From Bacteroidales bacterium (lineage in GTDB: Bacteria > Bacteroidota > Bacteroidia > Bacteroidales > UBA932), in NCBI GenBank assembly GCA_017560625.1, contig JAFZEP010000126.1, forward strand, positions 1 to 38,432: a DNA stretch of 38,432 nucleotides, given 5' to 3'. A model generated the notes under the pieces. That model saw only the letters and a list, made by a program, of their open reading frames with translations. It searched no databases and had not been told where the DNA came from. Position numbers and translations under genes: made by a program. Shown here piece after piece: positions 23,821 to 32,222 of this stretch (within the stretch, counting starts at the first letter, position 1; the number at the start of each line of letters is the position of its first letter).

Positions 23821-24129
23821 TTATTCGGGTTCGATTTGAAAGCTGAGAGGGAAATTTTCCGCTCTCGCCATTGATGTGGCCTTGGCAACCTTGCTTTTGG
23901 CTATATCCAGTGAATATGTGCCCACAGTTGCCTTCTGGTGGATGTGAGTGGTTTCGGCGATCTCTTCGGCCTGCTGCAGAGTCTTCAGAAAGACTGTGGT
24001 CATGATCATTATCACAAACTCGAATGTCGTGAAATCATCGTTCAGGACGATCACCTTATATTTGCGCGGCTCCTTGGTCCTCTCCTTGAGAGTAGTCCTG
24101 CGCTGCTTCTGCATTTCCTGCTGGGGCAT
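23821..24129 (-). CDS. clpS: ATP-dependent Clp protease adaptor protein ClpS
   Basis: ClpS binds N-terminal Leu, Phe, Tyr or Trp of proteins and delivers them to ClpA. The 102-residue protein has a basic, flexible N-terminal tail of about 23 residues, then VIVLNDDFTTFEFVI with the Asn30-Asp31-Asp32 triad that holds the N-terminal amine, and THIHQK with the conserved His62. The pocket position that is Met40 in E. coli is Phe36 here, which could change which residues are accepted. It heads the clpS-clpA-aat operon. A near-match -7 element (TATATTTC on the minus strand, 24173-24180) lies upstream. Confidence 0.93.
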   Translation of the reverse strand: MPQQEMQKQRRTTLKERTKEPRKYKVIVLNDDFTTFEFVIMIMTTVFLKTLQQAEEIAETTHIHQKATVGTYSLDIAKSKVAKATSMARAENFPLSFQIEPE

Positions 24130-24135
24130 AACTGA

Positions 24136-24173
24136 GAAAACTTTAGTTTTCGAAGCCGGCCCGGGTAGGGCCG
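24136..24173 (-). other. Two small hairpins between the queuosine-precursor transporter and clpS
   Basis: CGGCCC/GGGCCG with a 5-base loop (24157-24173) and GAAAAC/GTTTTC with a 4-base loop (24136-24151) lie in tandem. Neither has a clear T-run. They could form an inefficient terminator after the transporter gene or structure in the clpS leader. Confidence 0.4.
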
Positions 24174-24180
24174 AAATATA

Positions 24181-24903
24181 TTATTGGTTCTTGATGTATG
24201 CTATACCGTCTTTGCCTTTGTCATGGAGTCTGCGGCAGATGTACACGAGTGGAGTGTCCAGAAGGCTCGTAACCAGGAAGATGCAGTAAGAACTTGCAAA
24301 GATGGATACGAGTGTGCTCCATTCGTATGTGCCGTAGAAGGCAAAGAATGTATAAAGTGAGGTGTTGATCAGCTGCGAGATCATAGTGGAGCCGTTGTTG
24401 CGGATCCAAAGGCCGCTGCGGCTGTCTCCGAAACGCTTGCGGCACCAGTCCCACCACTTGTGGTAAAGCCATACGTCAGCGAGCTGCGAGATCAGATATA
24501 CTCCAAGTGAAGCGCAGATGATGCGCGGTGTGCTGGAGAATATCGTGTGAAACGCTCCGCTGGCCCAATCATTTGCAGCGGGGGTGTAGAGAAGCCACAA
24601 CTGCGAAATGGCTATGAAGATGACAGAGAAGAAGGTGCTGATAAGGACAGCCTTGTTAGCCTCCTTCCTGCTGTGGTTTTCGCTGAGGATGTCTGTCACG
24701 AGGAAAGTACTTCCGAAAAGGACATTTCCAAGAGTCATTTCAATGCCGAACGCATCCACGAGGAGAAGAACCTCGATGTTTGCCACAAGCGTAGCAAATA
24801 CGCTGAAGGCGAGAAGACCTTTTCTGCCGAACAGTCTGTATGACAGCAGAAGGCTTCCGTAAATGACGACAAACGAAAGAATTATAAGGATTTCATTACT
24901 CAT
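24181..24903 (-). CDS. Queuosine precursor transporter (QPTR / YhhQ family)
   Basis: This integral membrane protein, 240 residues from the ATG at 24903, imports queuosine precursors such as preQ0 or preQ1 for tRNA modification. Family motifs are VTDILSENHSRKEANKAV near the middle, QLADVWLYHKWW, and RNNGSTMISQLINTSLYT. Six hydrophobic segments are visible. An upstream ATG at 24921 falls almost on the predicted transcript start, so the ATG at 24903 (MSNEILII) is preferred. The leader would be only about 17 bases, too short for a preQ1 riboswitch. It is transcribed from its own promoter, which abuts the rho terminator. Confidence 0.9.
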   Translation of the reverse strand: MSNEILIILSFVVIYGSLLLSYRLFGRKGLLAFSVFATLVANIEVLLLVDAFGIEMTLGNVLFGSTFLVTDILSENHSRKEANKAVLISTFFSVIFIAISQLWLLYTPAANDWASGAFHTIFSSTPRIICASLGVYLISQLADVWLYHKWWDWCRKRFGDSRSGLWIRNNGSTMISQLINTSLYTFFAFYGTYEWSTLVSIFASSYCIFLVTSLLDTPLVYICRRLHDKGKDGIAYIKNQ

Positions 24904-24926
24904 ATTGCACGTATAGATCAAACATG

Positions 24927-24934
24927 CAAAGTTA
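24927..24934 (-). promoter_or_regulatory. -7 element of the queuosine-precursor transporter gene
   Basis: TAACTTTG on the minus strand is an exact TAnnTTTG match, placing the start near 24920. No -33 TTTG is seen at the expected distance, where the rho terminator stem lies instead. Confidence 0.65.
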
Positions 24935-24937
24935 AAT

Positions 24938-24975
24938 AAAAAGTGGCTGATAGTCTAAGCCATCAGCCACTTTTT
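24938..24975 (-). terminator. Terminator of rho
   Basis: A 14-bp stem, AAAAAGTGGCTGAT with ATCAGCCACTTTTT around a 10-base loop, ends in T-runs on both strands and lies 20 bases past the rho stop. The last pairs are 4 bases from the next promoter element. Confidence 0.9.
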
Positions 24976-24995
24976 GTATTTGAATTGATCAAAGT

Positions 24996-26876
24996 CTACA
25001 TGTCGTCTTTGTCCATGTTCTGGAGAAGTGCGTCATTTGTGCCGTACTTCCTCATTCTATCCTGGAGAAGCTCCATAGCCTCGATGCAGTTCATGTCAGC
25101 AAGGAACTTGCGCATGATCCAGATGCGGTTTGCAAGGGCAGGCGAGTAGAGCAGATCGTCGCGTCTTGTACTTGAAAGAGTGACGTCTACAGCTGGGAAG
25201 ATACGCTTGTTTGCAAGTCTTCTGTCGAGCTGGAGCTCCATGTTACCTGTTCCCTTGAACTCCTCGAAGATCACCTCGTCCATCTTTGAGCCTGTCTCAG
25301 TGAGGGCTGTGGCGAGGATTGTCAGTGAACCTCCGTGCTCGATGTTACGCGCCGCTCCGAAGAATCTCTTTGGCTTGTGGAGAGCATTTGCATCCACACC
25401 TCCGGAAAGGACCTTTCCTGATGCAGGCTGAACTGTGTTGTATGCACGTGCAAGACGTGTGATTGAGTCAAGAAGGATGACAACGTCGTGTCCGCACTCA
25501 ACCATTCTCTTTGCCTTCTCGAGAACCATGTTCGCTACCTTTACGTGGCGCTCTGCAGGCTCGTCGAATGTTGATGCGACAACCTCAGCCTTTACGCTGC
25601 GGGCCATATCTGTAACCTCCTCAGGGCGCTCGTCGATAAGAAGAACGATCATGTAAACCTCTGGGTGGTTGTCAGCAATAGCGTTTGCTATTGACTTGAG
25701 AAGCATTGTCTTACCTGTCTTAGGCTGAGCCACGATAAGTCCGCGCTGACCCTTTCCGATAGGGGTGAACATATCCACGATTCTGCATGACATGTCGTTG
25801 TGACCATTGCCGAGAAGGTTGAATTTTTCCTCTGGGAACAGCGGCGTGAGGAAGTCGAACGGAATGCGGTCGCGGATGAACTCCGGAGTACGTCCGTTTA
25901 CGAACTTGATGCGCACAAGAGGGAAGTATTTGTCACCTGGCTTAGGAGGACGGATCTCACCTGTAACGGTGTCGCCTGTCTTGAGAGCGTGCTGCTTGAT
26001 CTGGTACTGCGACACGTAGATGTCGTCCGGAGAGTTGAGATAGTTGTAGTCTGAAGAGCGGAGGAAACCATATCCGTCAGGCATGATTTCAAGGACTCCG
26101 GTAGCCTCTACCACACCTTCAAAAACCGGAACTTCCACTACAGGTTCCTTTGGCTGCTCCTTAGGTTGCTCTTTCACCTGCTCTTTAGGCTGCTGCTGAT
26201 CCTTAGGCTGCTCTTTCTTGTGGTTCTTGTGCTGCTCCTTATTATTGCGTTCCTTGCCGTGCTTGTTTTCCTTCTTTTCTACAGGCGCAGACGGTTGATC
26301 TGCAGCAGGAGTCTCAACTGCAGGTTCAGTAGCATTCTGCTCTGGCTGTACCTGGACCTGCTGAGCCTGAGCGCCCTTCTGGATTCGCTGCCTCTTCTGG
26401 CGCTTCTCTCTCTTTTCCTGATTATTTGGAGTTTCTGCATGAACCGGTTCGGCAACATTCTCCTCTGGAGTTGCCGGTGCCTCTGGGGCCGCTGTGACTT
26501 CCGGAGCTGCTGGTGTCGAAGCGGCCGCAGACTGCTCTGCTGCTGCCTCCTTACCCTTCTTGCGTGGGCGCTGCTTCTTCTGCTCCTTAGGAGCTTCCGA
26601 TGCTGGCTCAGCTGCTTTTTCTACCGGCTTCTCCATTGGCTCTGACTCTGTCTTCACTGCCGGTTTTGCTGTATCTTCTGATTTCTTTGGACGGCCGCGT
26701 TTCTTCTTCTCTGGCCTTTCCGGAGCGTTCTTGGCATTTTTTGCTGCCTCTACATCAAGGATAGAATAGATGAGGTTTTCCTTAGACATCTTCTTGTATC
26801 CTTTGATCTCCAACTCCTGACCAAGCAGATGAAGCTGCTCAATCTCCATTGCTTTCAGATCGAAAATGTTGTACAT
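24996..26876 (-). CDS. rho: Transcription termination factor Rho with long disordered insert
   Basis: Rho is the hexameric RNA helicase that ends many transcripts. The 626-residue protein has a small N-terminal helical domain (about 1-45), a low-complexity disordered region (about 45-248), a cold-shock-type RNA-binding domain (RNP-like GYGFLR at 268-273) and the ATPase core with P-loop QPKTGKTM at 384-391. The Q-loop and R-loop regions are intact ([27 protein letters not shown]). The insert makes it about 200 residues longer than E. coli Rho. Bacteroides Rho carries a comparable insert, reported to drive phase separation. The leader is about 88 bases and begins with a hairpin. Confidence 0.95.
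   Translation of the reverse strand: MYNIFDLKAMEIEQLHLLGQELEIKGYKKMSKENLIYSILDVEAAKNAKNAPERPEKKKRGRPKKSEDTAKPAVKTESEPMEKPVEKAAEPASEAPKEQKKQRPRKKGKEAAAEQSAAASTPAAPEVTAAPEAPATPEENVAEPVHAETPNNQEKREKRQKRQRIQKGAQAQQVQVQPEQNATEPAVETPAADQPSAPVEKKENKHGKERNNKEQHKNHKKEQPKDQQQPKEQVKEQPKEQPKEPVVEVPVFEGVVEATGVLEIMPDGYGFLRSSDYNYLNSPDDIYVSQYQIKQHALKTGDTVTGEIRPPKPGDKYFPLVRIKFVNGRTPEFIRDRIPFDFLTPLFPEEKFNLLGNGHNDMSCRIVDMFTPIGKGQRGLIVAQPKTGKTMLLKSIANAIADNHPEVYMIVLLIDERPEEVTDMARSVKAEVVASTFDEPAERHVKVANMVLEKAKRMVECGHDVVILLDSITRLARAYNTVQPASGKVLSGGVDANALHKPKRFFGAARNIEHGGSLTILATALTETGSKMDEVIFEEFKGTGNMELQLDRRLANKRIFPAVDVTLSSTRRDDLLYSPALANRIWIMRKFLADMNCIEAMELLQDRMRKYGTNDALLQNMDKDDM
26133..26744 (-). other. Region encoding the disordered, repeat-rich insert of Rho
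   Basis: These codons (Rho residues about 45-248) encode mostly Lys, Glu, Gln, Pro and Ala. They include a lysine-rich block KKKRGRPKK like an AT-hook, Ala/Pro-rich stretches, and a degenerate tandem array of KEQPK-type units at about residues 221-244. The antisense strand has a long open frame here purely because of this composition. Confidence 0.8.
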
Positions 26877-26949
26877 AGTTATAGTAATGAAATGTTAATT
26901 CAGATTAAAAAAATAGAGAATCTGACGGGATTTTCAGGGAATGTGAACA

Positions 26950-26965
26950 CCTCCCAGAACGGAGG
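26950..26965 (-). other. Hairpin at the 5' end of the rho leader
   Basis: CCTCC and GGAGG form a 5-bp GC-rich stem around a 6-base loop, directly at the predicted start of the rho transcript. A 5'-terminal hairpin like this can stabilise mRNA. Confidence 0.4.
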
Positions 26966-26970
26966 GAACA

Positions 26971-27000
26971 CAAAGTTAGTCATTTAAAACAGAAATGCAA
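26971..27000 (-). promoter_or_regulatory. Promoter of rho
   Basis: On the minus strand TAACTTTG (26971-26978) is an exact -7 match. A GTTG (26997-27000; 3 of 4 to TTTG) lies about 18 bases upstream. The start is predicted near 26964, giving a leader of about 88 bases. Confidence 0.7.
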
Positions 27001-27039
27001 CAGTAGCCTATGAAATTTAAGATACACCAACCCTGCAGT

Positions 27040-29814
27040 TTACCATGCATTATCCATGTAACTGCTTGTCTTCTTGTATTTCAAAAGGTCTGCCAAAGCG
27101 GCTGCATTAGCCTGGATTCTGAAGCTCCATGACTCCCACTTACCATTAGGGATCCATGAAACGTTGATGTTGAAGCAGTGCAGGTCGTATGTTGCACTCA
27201 ACTGAGTTGCACTCATCTGCAATGCCATAAGGTCGAAGTTTGTGGTAAGCTGCATTGAAAGTGCTTTTGTCAGCTTGAGGTTTCCACTCACTCCGAGAGT
27301 CTGTGTGTAGTTATGCACCTTGGACATCTGCTCGTTTGCATACTGATAGTTACGGGTATATCTGAACGAGTAGTTGAAGTTTACAGACCAAGGAACGTTA
27401 GGATTCATATAATACAGATATCCTCCAGGAATATATTCACCTGTGACAGGGTGATAATATATTCTGGTATAATGGTCTGCAGGATTGCCTCCTGCCTGTT
27501 TTGTTCCGTCGTTGCCGTTGATCTTTCCGTCGCCTGAAATAGAGTAGGAGAGTGACACGCTGGCTGTGTTCATTCTCAGAAGTCCTTGTCCCTGAGTGAT
27601 GGCAAACTGGTTCACTCGCTGAACTGTCTTTGTCTCCTTGTTGACCTCCATTGCATAAGGGTCAAAGGCTGCGCTGGCACTGATTCCGACTTTTCCGAAT
27701 ACGGATGTACTCAATGACATGCTGACATTGCTCATCTTGAACTGCTCAGCAAGGAAGTTGTATCCGGTACTGAGATTGAGGTTGTCGATCAGCTTGATCT
27801 TCTTTGAACCGGTTCCGGTTGTGTCCTTGAGGTCGCGGACCTTAGCCTCGAAGTTGTTTCCGAGGCTGAAGCTGAGACTGGCAGTCTTACCCTTGCTTGG
27901 AACACCGGCAGTGTTGCCCGCATAGATGTTGTAGTCCTGAGTCTTCACCTGGCCGTTCTTATCCACATATGTCAGGGTCCTGAAACCATTGAAATATGTA
28001 CCTTTCTCCGGACTGAATGAGGCTGAAATAGAAGGGGATACGACGTGCCTTATGGCCTGCAGTTTTCGGTGTTTGCCGAACTGGAACATACCATAAAGTC
28101 TTGTACTCATTGAGACGCTTCCGGAATATGTGTGAGTCGCACCGAATGTGCTGAATGCCTTTCCCTTGATGTCTTCTACAACTCCCTTGTCAGGGTTATA
28201 CACTTTTTCCGTCGCCCTGAAATGCCAGTTCATACCATAGCTGACGCTCGGGGTGACGTTGATGTACTTGAACAGCGAGAAGTTCGGAAGACCGATCTGG
28301 AATGTGTGGGTCATACCGTTCTGGAACTTGTCCCAGAAGCCTGGCTTGTTGAATTCGCTGGCCTTGAAACTGATCTTGTTCTGGAATGAGGTGTTGTATC
28401 CAAGAGAGAACTTCTCATAGAACTTCTCCTTTCCGACTCTTTCCTTTCTCTTGAAAGGATAGAAACGGTTTACGGAAAGGGTTACGTTAGGAAGCGTGAA
28501 AGTATACGAACTGTCTCGTGAGTTCTGATTGTGGAGGGCATTCAACGAAAGGTTCACCTTTCCATTCCAGTTCTTCGAGAATGAGATGGATGATGAAATC
28601 TGGTTCTGCAGGGCCTCAGTCACCGATGTGGAGTTGAATCGGTTGTTTGAAGGGCTGGAGAAGTTCACCGATGCCGAGAAGCTGGTTCCAGGGCGTGCCT
28701 TTGAGTCCTGTGTGTGGCTCCACTTCACGGAGAAGTTTTTCGCCTGCTGGAAGTCCGAACTACCTTTCTCTCCGGTCTGGTCATTTGAGTAGGTGAGTGA
28801 TACGCTACCGTTGAACTTGTAGTTCACTTTATAACGCGAGTTCAAGTCTATCGCCCATGAACCGAGAGTGTAGATATCACCTGTGAGGGCGATGTCGAAA
28901 TAGTCTCCGATAACGAAATAGAAACCGGCATCACGCATGTAGAAACCTCGGGACACCTCCTCTCCGAAAGTAGGGAAGAGGATACCTGTCGCTCTGTCAG
29001 GACGCTTAGGAATGAATCCGAACGGAAGACCGATAGGGAGCGGCACATCTGCGATCACTGGGTATGCAGGTCCGAAGACAGTCTTCTGATGAGGTCCTGT
29101 AATCACCTTTGCAGCTGTAAGATGCATGTAGTAGTGAGGCTCCTCGCAATCGCAGACGGTGTACTTTCCGTGGGTCATGTTGATGGATTTGTCCGGCATC
29201 ATCTTGATGTTCTTGCCATGAAGAATACCGTCTTCCTCCTGTGTGACCATGTTTGTGATTCTGGCCTTGCGTGTGTTGAAGTTGTAGCGGACCTCCTCCA
29301 TTGTGTAGGACTTTCCACCCTGGTCCATCACCGGCTTTCCGGTGATTACGCCTGTGGAGTCCTTTGTGCCGCGCGCGAAAAGCGTAGAAGTGTTGAGATC
29401 GTACTCCATATAGTCAGCTGTCAGCTTCATGTTGCCGTAGCTGACGGAGACATCACCATAATAATAGATCATCTTCTTGCCGTTGCTGAAGTCTTCTATG
29501 ATGGAGTCGCGTGCGGTTGTAAAGGCAGGTGCTTCAAGCGAACTCTTGCTGAGCATGTCGATGGAGTCGCGGCGGTGGATCGAATCAGCATGGGCAATCG
29601 AGTCCATAGCATGCCTTGCTGAATCAGAAATGGAAGGGGCGGGGATAAGTGAGTCAGTTACAGCCTCTTGAGTGCTGATCTTGCGCTCTCTTCTGAGTCG
29701 TCTTTCTTCCTGTGAGGACAAAGTGAATGAGCTCATCAGCAGCAGGAATGCAGCTATGAGCCATAGTTTGTCAAGGTGACTTTTTATTTTATCCTTATGT
29801 TTGAAAGACATCAA
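27040..29814 (-). CDS. lptD: LPS assembly outer membrane protein LptD (Bacteroidota type)
   Basis: LptD is the outer membrane barrel that inserts lipopolysaccharide into the outer leaflet. The 924-residue protein has a signal-type hydrophobic segment (about residues 16-34), a Ser/Asp-rich linker with repeated DSI, and an OstA-like jelly-roll region (KMIYYYGDVSVSYGNMKLTADYMEYD). This is followed by TVCDCEEPHYYMHLTAAKV and PVIADVPLPIGLPFGFIPKR typical of the Bacteroidota family, then a long barrel of alternating strands. The two cysteines of CDC may form a disulfide. A second ATG at 29811 is equally possible as the start. It is transcribed divergently from the amidase gene. Confidence 0.88.
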   Translation of the reverse strand: MMSFKHKDKIKSHLDKLWLIAAFLLLMSSFTLSSQEERRLRRERKISTQEAVTDSLIPAPSISDSARHAMDSIAHADSIHRRDSIDMLSKSSLEAPAFTTARDSIIEDFSNGKKMIYYYGDVSVSYGNMKLTADYMEYDLNTSTLFARGTKDSTGVITGKPVMDQGGKSYTMEEVRYNFNTRKARITNMVTQEEDGILHGKNIKMMPDKSINMTHGKYTVCDCEEPHYYMHLTAAKVITGPHQKTVFGPAYPVIADVPLPIGLPFGFIPKRPDRATGILFPTFGEEVSRGFYMRDAGFYFVIGDYFDIALTGDIYTLGSWAIDLNSRYKVNYKFNGSVSLTYSNDQTGEKGSSDFQQAKNFSVKWSHTQDSKARPGTSFSASVNFSSPSNNRFNSTSVTEALQNQISSSISFSKNWNGKVNLSLNALHNQNSRDSSYTFTLPNVTLSVNRFYPFKRKERVGKEKFYEKFSLGYNTSFQNKISFKASEFNKPGFWDKFQNGMTHTFQIGLPNFSLFKYINVTPSVSYGMNWHFRATEKVYNPDKGVVEDIKGKAFSTFGATHTYSGSVSMSTRLYGMFQFGKHRKLQAIRHVVSPSISASFSPEKGTYFNGFRTLTYVDKNGQVKTQDYNIYAGNTAGVPSKGKTASLSFSLGNNFEAKVRDLKDTTGTGSKKIKLIDNLNLSTGYNFLAEQFKMSNVSMSLSTSVFGKVGISASAAFDPYAMEVNKETKTVQRVNQFAITQGQGLLRMNTASVSLSYSISGDGKINGNDGTKQAGGNPADHYTRIYYHPVTGEYIPGGYLYYMNPNVPWSVNFNYSFRYTRNYQYANEQMSKVHNYTQTLGVSGNLKLTKALSMQLTTNFDLMALQMSATQLSATYDLHCFNINVSWIPNGKWESWSFRIQANAAALADLLKYKKTSSYMDNAW

Positions 29815-29853
29815 TAATTATCCGCTTCGTTTTCTACTTTAGCAAGTTTTTGC

Positions 29854-29861
29854 TATTTTTG
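29854..29861 (+). promoter_or_regulatory. -7 element of the amidase - mlaD-like operon
   Basis: TATTTTTG is an exact TAnnTTTG match. A TTTT at 29830-29833 stands 20 bases upstream as an imperfect -33 element. The leader would be about 46 bases. The element lies just downstream of the lptD -7 element on the opposite strand. Confidence 0.65.
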
Positions 29862-29868
29862 CATCCTG

Positions 29869-29899
29869 CAAATTTACAACTTATTTCAATTTCTACAAA
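29869..29899 (-). promoter_or_regulatory. Promoter of lptD
   Basis: On the minus strand TTTG (29896-29899), a 19-base spacer and TAAATTTG (29869-29876) match the consensus perfectly. The predicted start near 29862 leaves a leader of about 48 bases. It interlocks with the divergent amidase promoter at 29854-29861. Confidence 0.83.
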
Positions 29900-29913
29900 A
29901 TTGAGAGCTTGAT

Positions 29914-31059
29914 ATGACGATAAAAAACAGAGTTATCACCATAATTGCCCTTTTTCTGATGATGCTGGCGTGCGTCTCGCATGCGTCTGCCCAGTCGGCT
30001 AACGGCCTTAGTACTGTGGTGATCGACCCCGGTCATGGCGGCAAGGACCCAGGCGCTCTAGGTATGAACAAGTCCAGCACAGGCTACCATGAAAAGGATA
30101 TCGTCCTCTCGATTTCTCTTCTGCTGGGCAAAAAGATCGAGTCGGCATTCCCGGAAGTCAAAGTGATGTACACAAGGGATACAGACGTGTTTATCACAAG
30201 GAACGACAGGGCACAGATGGCCAACACCTACGCCGACCTCTTCATTTCAATACACTGCAACGGAAACTCCAACTTGAGTGCGCACGGAACTTCAGTGCAT
30301 ATACTTGGCCAACGTTCCAAAAGGCAGGGCAATGAAAAAGACTATTTTGCACAGAATCAGGATGTGGCTCAGCGTAGAAACAATCTGATGATTGTCGAGG
30401 GCGACGAAGTCAAGCAGACAAGCATTGATGCATCTGAAACATCTGATGTGATATCCAGTTCACTTCTTTGGAAAGCGATCTACGAGAGCAGTCTCCTTTT
30501 TGCTACCGAAGTGATCGACAAGCTTATAAAGGATCCTTTGACTCCTCGCGGCATTGTTTTGGATCAGGAAGTGGTGGATGTGCTTGCCTACACTTCAAGG
30601 CCGGCAGTCCTGCTTGAACTTGGATTTGTGACCAATACTAAGGAGTATAATTATCTGAAGACAGCTGCAGCTCAGGAAGAGATTGCAGAGCGCCTCTTTC
30701 AGGCATTTTCGGCATATAAACCAGTGTACGACTCGTATTTCAACATTGATTTCTCGTCTCAGCCTGCCCCTGCTGCATTGCCGCAAGAGCCAGAAAAGCC
30801 GCAAATAGATCCATCAGTCTCAGAGGGTTCCTATTATGGAATACAGGTTATGGCCGGAAGCCGCGAACTGAAGTCTGACGACAGCGCATTCAAGGGACAC
30901 GCTGCCCATTGGGTGAAAACCGACAGCGGCATATATAAATATATAATAGGTCAGCATTCCTCTAAGGAAGATGCTCAGGCCAATGTAGCAAATGTGAAGA
31001 AAGACTTTCCTGATGCATTCATCGTAAAGGTGAAAGGAAACGAGGTCTCACGTCCGTAA
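29914..31059 (+). CDS. N-acetylmuramoyl-L-alanine amidase with C-terminal SPOR domain
   Basis: This exported amidase cleaves the bond between muramic acid and the stem peptide, splitting peptidoglycan during cell separation. A signal peptide ends ASAQS near residue 27. The Amidase_3 zinc site is visible as His41 (DPGHGG), Glu60 (HEKD) and His114 (SIHCN), with catalytic Glu236 (VLLELGFV). After a Pro/Gln linker, a SPOR domain (about residues 305-378, YYGIQVMAGS) binds denuded septal glycan. The length (381) fits AmiC-like Bacteroidota enzymes. An MlaD-like gene follows after 27 bases. Confidence 0.92.
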   Translation: MTIKNRVITIIALFLMMLACVSHASAQSANGLSTVVIDPGHGGKDPGALGMNKSSTGYHEKDIVLSISLLLGKKIESAFPEVKVMYTRDTDVFITRNDRAQMANTYADLFISIHCNGNSNLSAHGTSVHILGQRSKRQGNEKDYFAQNQDVAQRRNNLMIVEGDEVKQTSIDASETSDVISSSLLWKAIYESSLLFATEVIDKLIKDPLTPRGIVLDQEVVDVLAYTSRPAVLLELGFVTNTKEYNYLKTAAAQEEIAERLFQAFSAYKPVYDSYFNIDFSSQPAPAALPQEPEKPQIDPSVSEGSYYGIQVMAGSRELKSDDSAFKGHAAHWVKTDSGIYKYIIGQHSSKEDAQANVANVKKDFPDAFIVKVKGNEVSRP

Positions 31060-31086
31060 ATTTGAATTTTAATTAGGAAAGATATC

Positions 31087-31998
31087 ATGAAATTTGCGAA
31101 AGAATTGAAAATCGGCATTTTTGTCGTTGTGGTGTTGGTGGTTTCATTTTTTGTAATCAACTACCTCAGGGGAAAGGATATCTTCAATCGCGAGGTTGAA
31201 GTTGTGGCGTATTTTGATAATGTCGAGGGTCTTGCTGCCTCAGCTCCGGTATCAATCAAAGGATTCAAGGCAGGAAAGGTAACTTCGGTGGAATACTGCC
31301 CGGAGGAACTTAATTTCAAGGTTACATGTTCTGTCATGAAGGAGTTTACCATTCCAACTGACAGCAGGATGACAATCTATTCAGTTGACCTTATGGGCAG
31401 CAAAGGCGTCAAGCTTGATCTTGGCTCTTCAGAATCTATGGTCGAGGACGGAGGGACACTTGCTTCTTCAATTGAAGCAAGCCTTATCGATGGCCTTACA
31501 GGTCAGCTCACGCCGATCATTGCTAAAGTGGGCAACACCCTTGACAGTCTCAACGTCACAGTTTCAAACGTGAACAGTCTGCTTTCTGAGGCAAACCAGG
31601 CGCGTATCTCCAACACTCTGGCTCACCTTGAGAAGACAATGAGGAATGTTTCTGAATTTGCAGCTTCTATCGGGGGAAGATCAGAGGATCTGAACGCATT
31701 CATCACAAACCTGTCCGATCTGTCGACAAAACTTGATGCTATTGTTGACAATGTTGACGTGACAGTAGACGGAGTCGCTCATATTGTGGGTACAATTTCA
31801 GAAACAGATATCAAGGGGATCGTCGAGTCTTTCCACACACTTTTGAACAATATCAACGATCCTGACGGAACAATCGGAAAGCTCATGGTTGACGGTTCTG
31901 TCTACACTTCTCTTGATACACTTTTAATGGATATTGATTCTTTGGTTAACAAAATTCAAGAAAATCCGAAGAAATATATGAAATTATCAGTGTTCTAA
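31087..31998 (+). CDS. MlaD/MCE family protein
   Basis: This is the substrate-binding periplasmic component of an Mla-type phospholipid transporter. The 303-residue protein has one N-terminal membrane anchor (about residues 9-26), then a single MCE domain (about 36-115; VEVVAYFDNVEGLAASAPVS). A long helical region rich in Asn, Ser, Leu and Asp follows (about 130-290) that likely forms the oligomeric stalk. The MlaE and MlaF partners are not in this window. It is the second gene of the amidase operon, opposite lptD, which places three envelope-building genes together. A terminator follows about 80 bases later. Confidence 0.88.
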   Translation: MKFAKELKIGIFVVVVLVVSFFVINYLRGKDIFNREVEVVAYFDNVEGLAASAPVSIKGFKAGKVTSVEYCPEELNFKVTCSVMKEFTIPTDSRMTIYSVDLMGSKGVKLDLGSSESMVEDGGTLASSIEASLIDGLTGQLTPIIAKVGNTLDSLNVTVSNVNSLLSEANQARISNTLAHLEKTMRNVSEFAASIGGRSEDLNAFITNLSDLSTKLDAIVDNVDVTVDGVAHIVGTISETDIKGIVESFHTLLNNINDPDGTIGKLMVDGSVYTSLDTLLMDIDSLVNKIQENPKKYMKLSVF

Positions 31999-32077
31999 GC
32001 ATTGGAGAACAGGATTCAGACGAAAATGTTAGATTGGAATTACTCCAAATTATAACATCCGTTAAAACTAGGTAGTT

Positions 32078-32110
32078 ACAGGGGTTTGCGATTTGTAAAC
32101 CTCTGTTTTT
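32078..32110 (+). terminator. Terminator after the mlaD-like gene
   Basis: A 12-bp stem (ACAGGGGTTTGC with GTAAACCTCTGT, two G-U pairs) around a 5-base loop ends in five T residues, closing the amidase-mlaD operon. Confidence 0.88.
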
Positions 32111-32214
32111 CAATTAATTAGAAAACCGTATTTGTTGAGATGACGCTGCGGGATTCCTGTAAAATAAAATTAATTTGCAAGCGGATTTTTTATTTTTTAT
32201 TAGATTTTTTTCCT

Positions 32215-32222
32215 CATCTTTG
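32215..32222 (+). promoter_or_regulatory. Probable -7 element of dnaA
   Basis: CATCTTTG matches TAnnTTTG at 5 of the 6 fixed positions (first base C instead of T). The leader to the ATG at 32268 would be about 40 bases. Just upstream (about 32155-32220) is a very AT-rich tract with long T-runs; no -33 TTTG is seen. Confidence 0.4.

Noticed and set aside
24904..24934. preQ1 riboswitch ahead of the queuosine-precursor transporter
   Set aside because: The predicted leader is only about 17 bases, too short for any known preQ1 aptamer.
26166..26645. Leucine-rich open frame on the + strand, antisense to rho
   Set aside because: It is the mirror of the low-complexity Lys/Glu/Gln codons of the Rho insert and has no start context or family resemblance.
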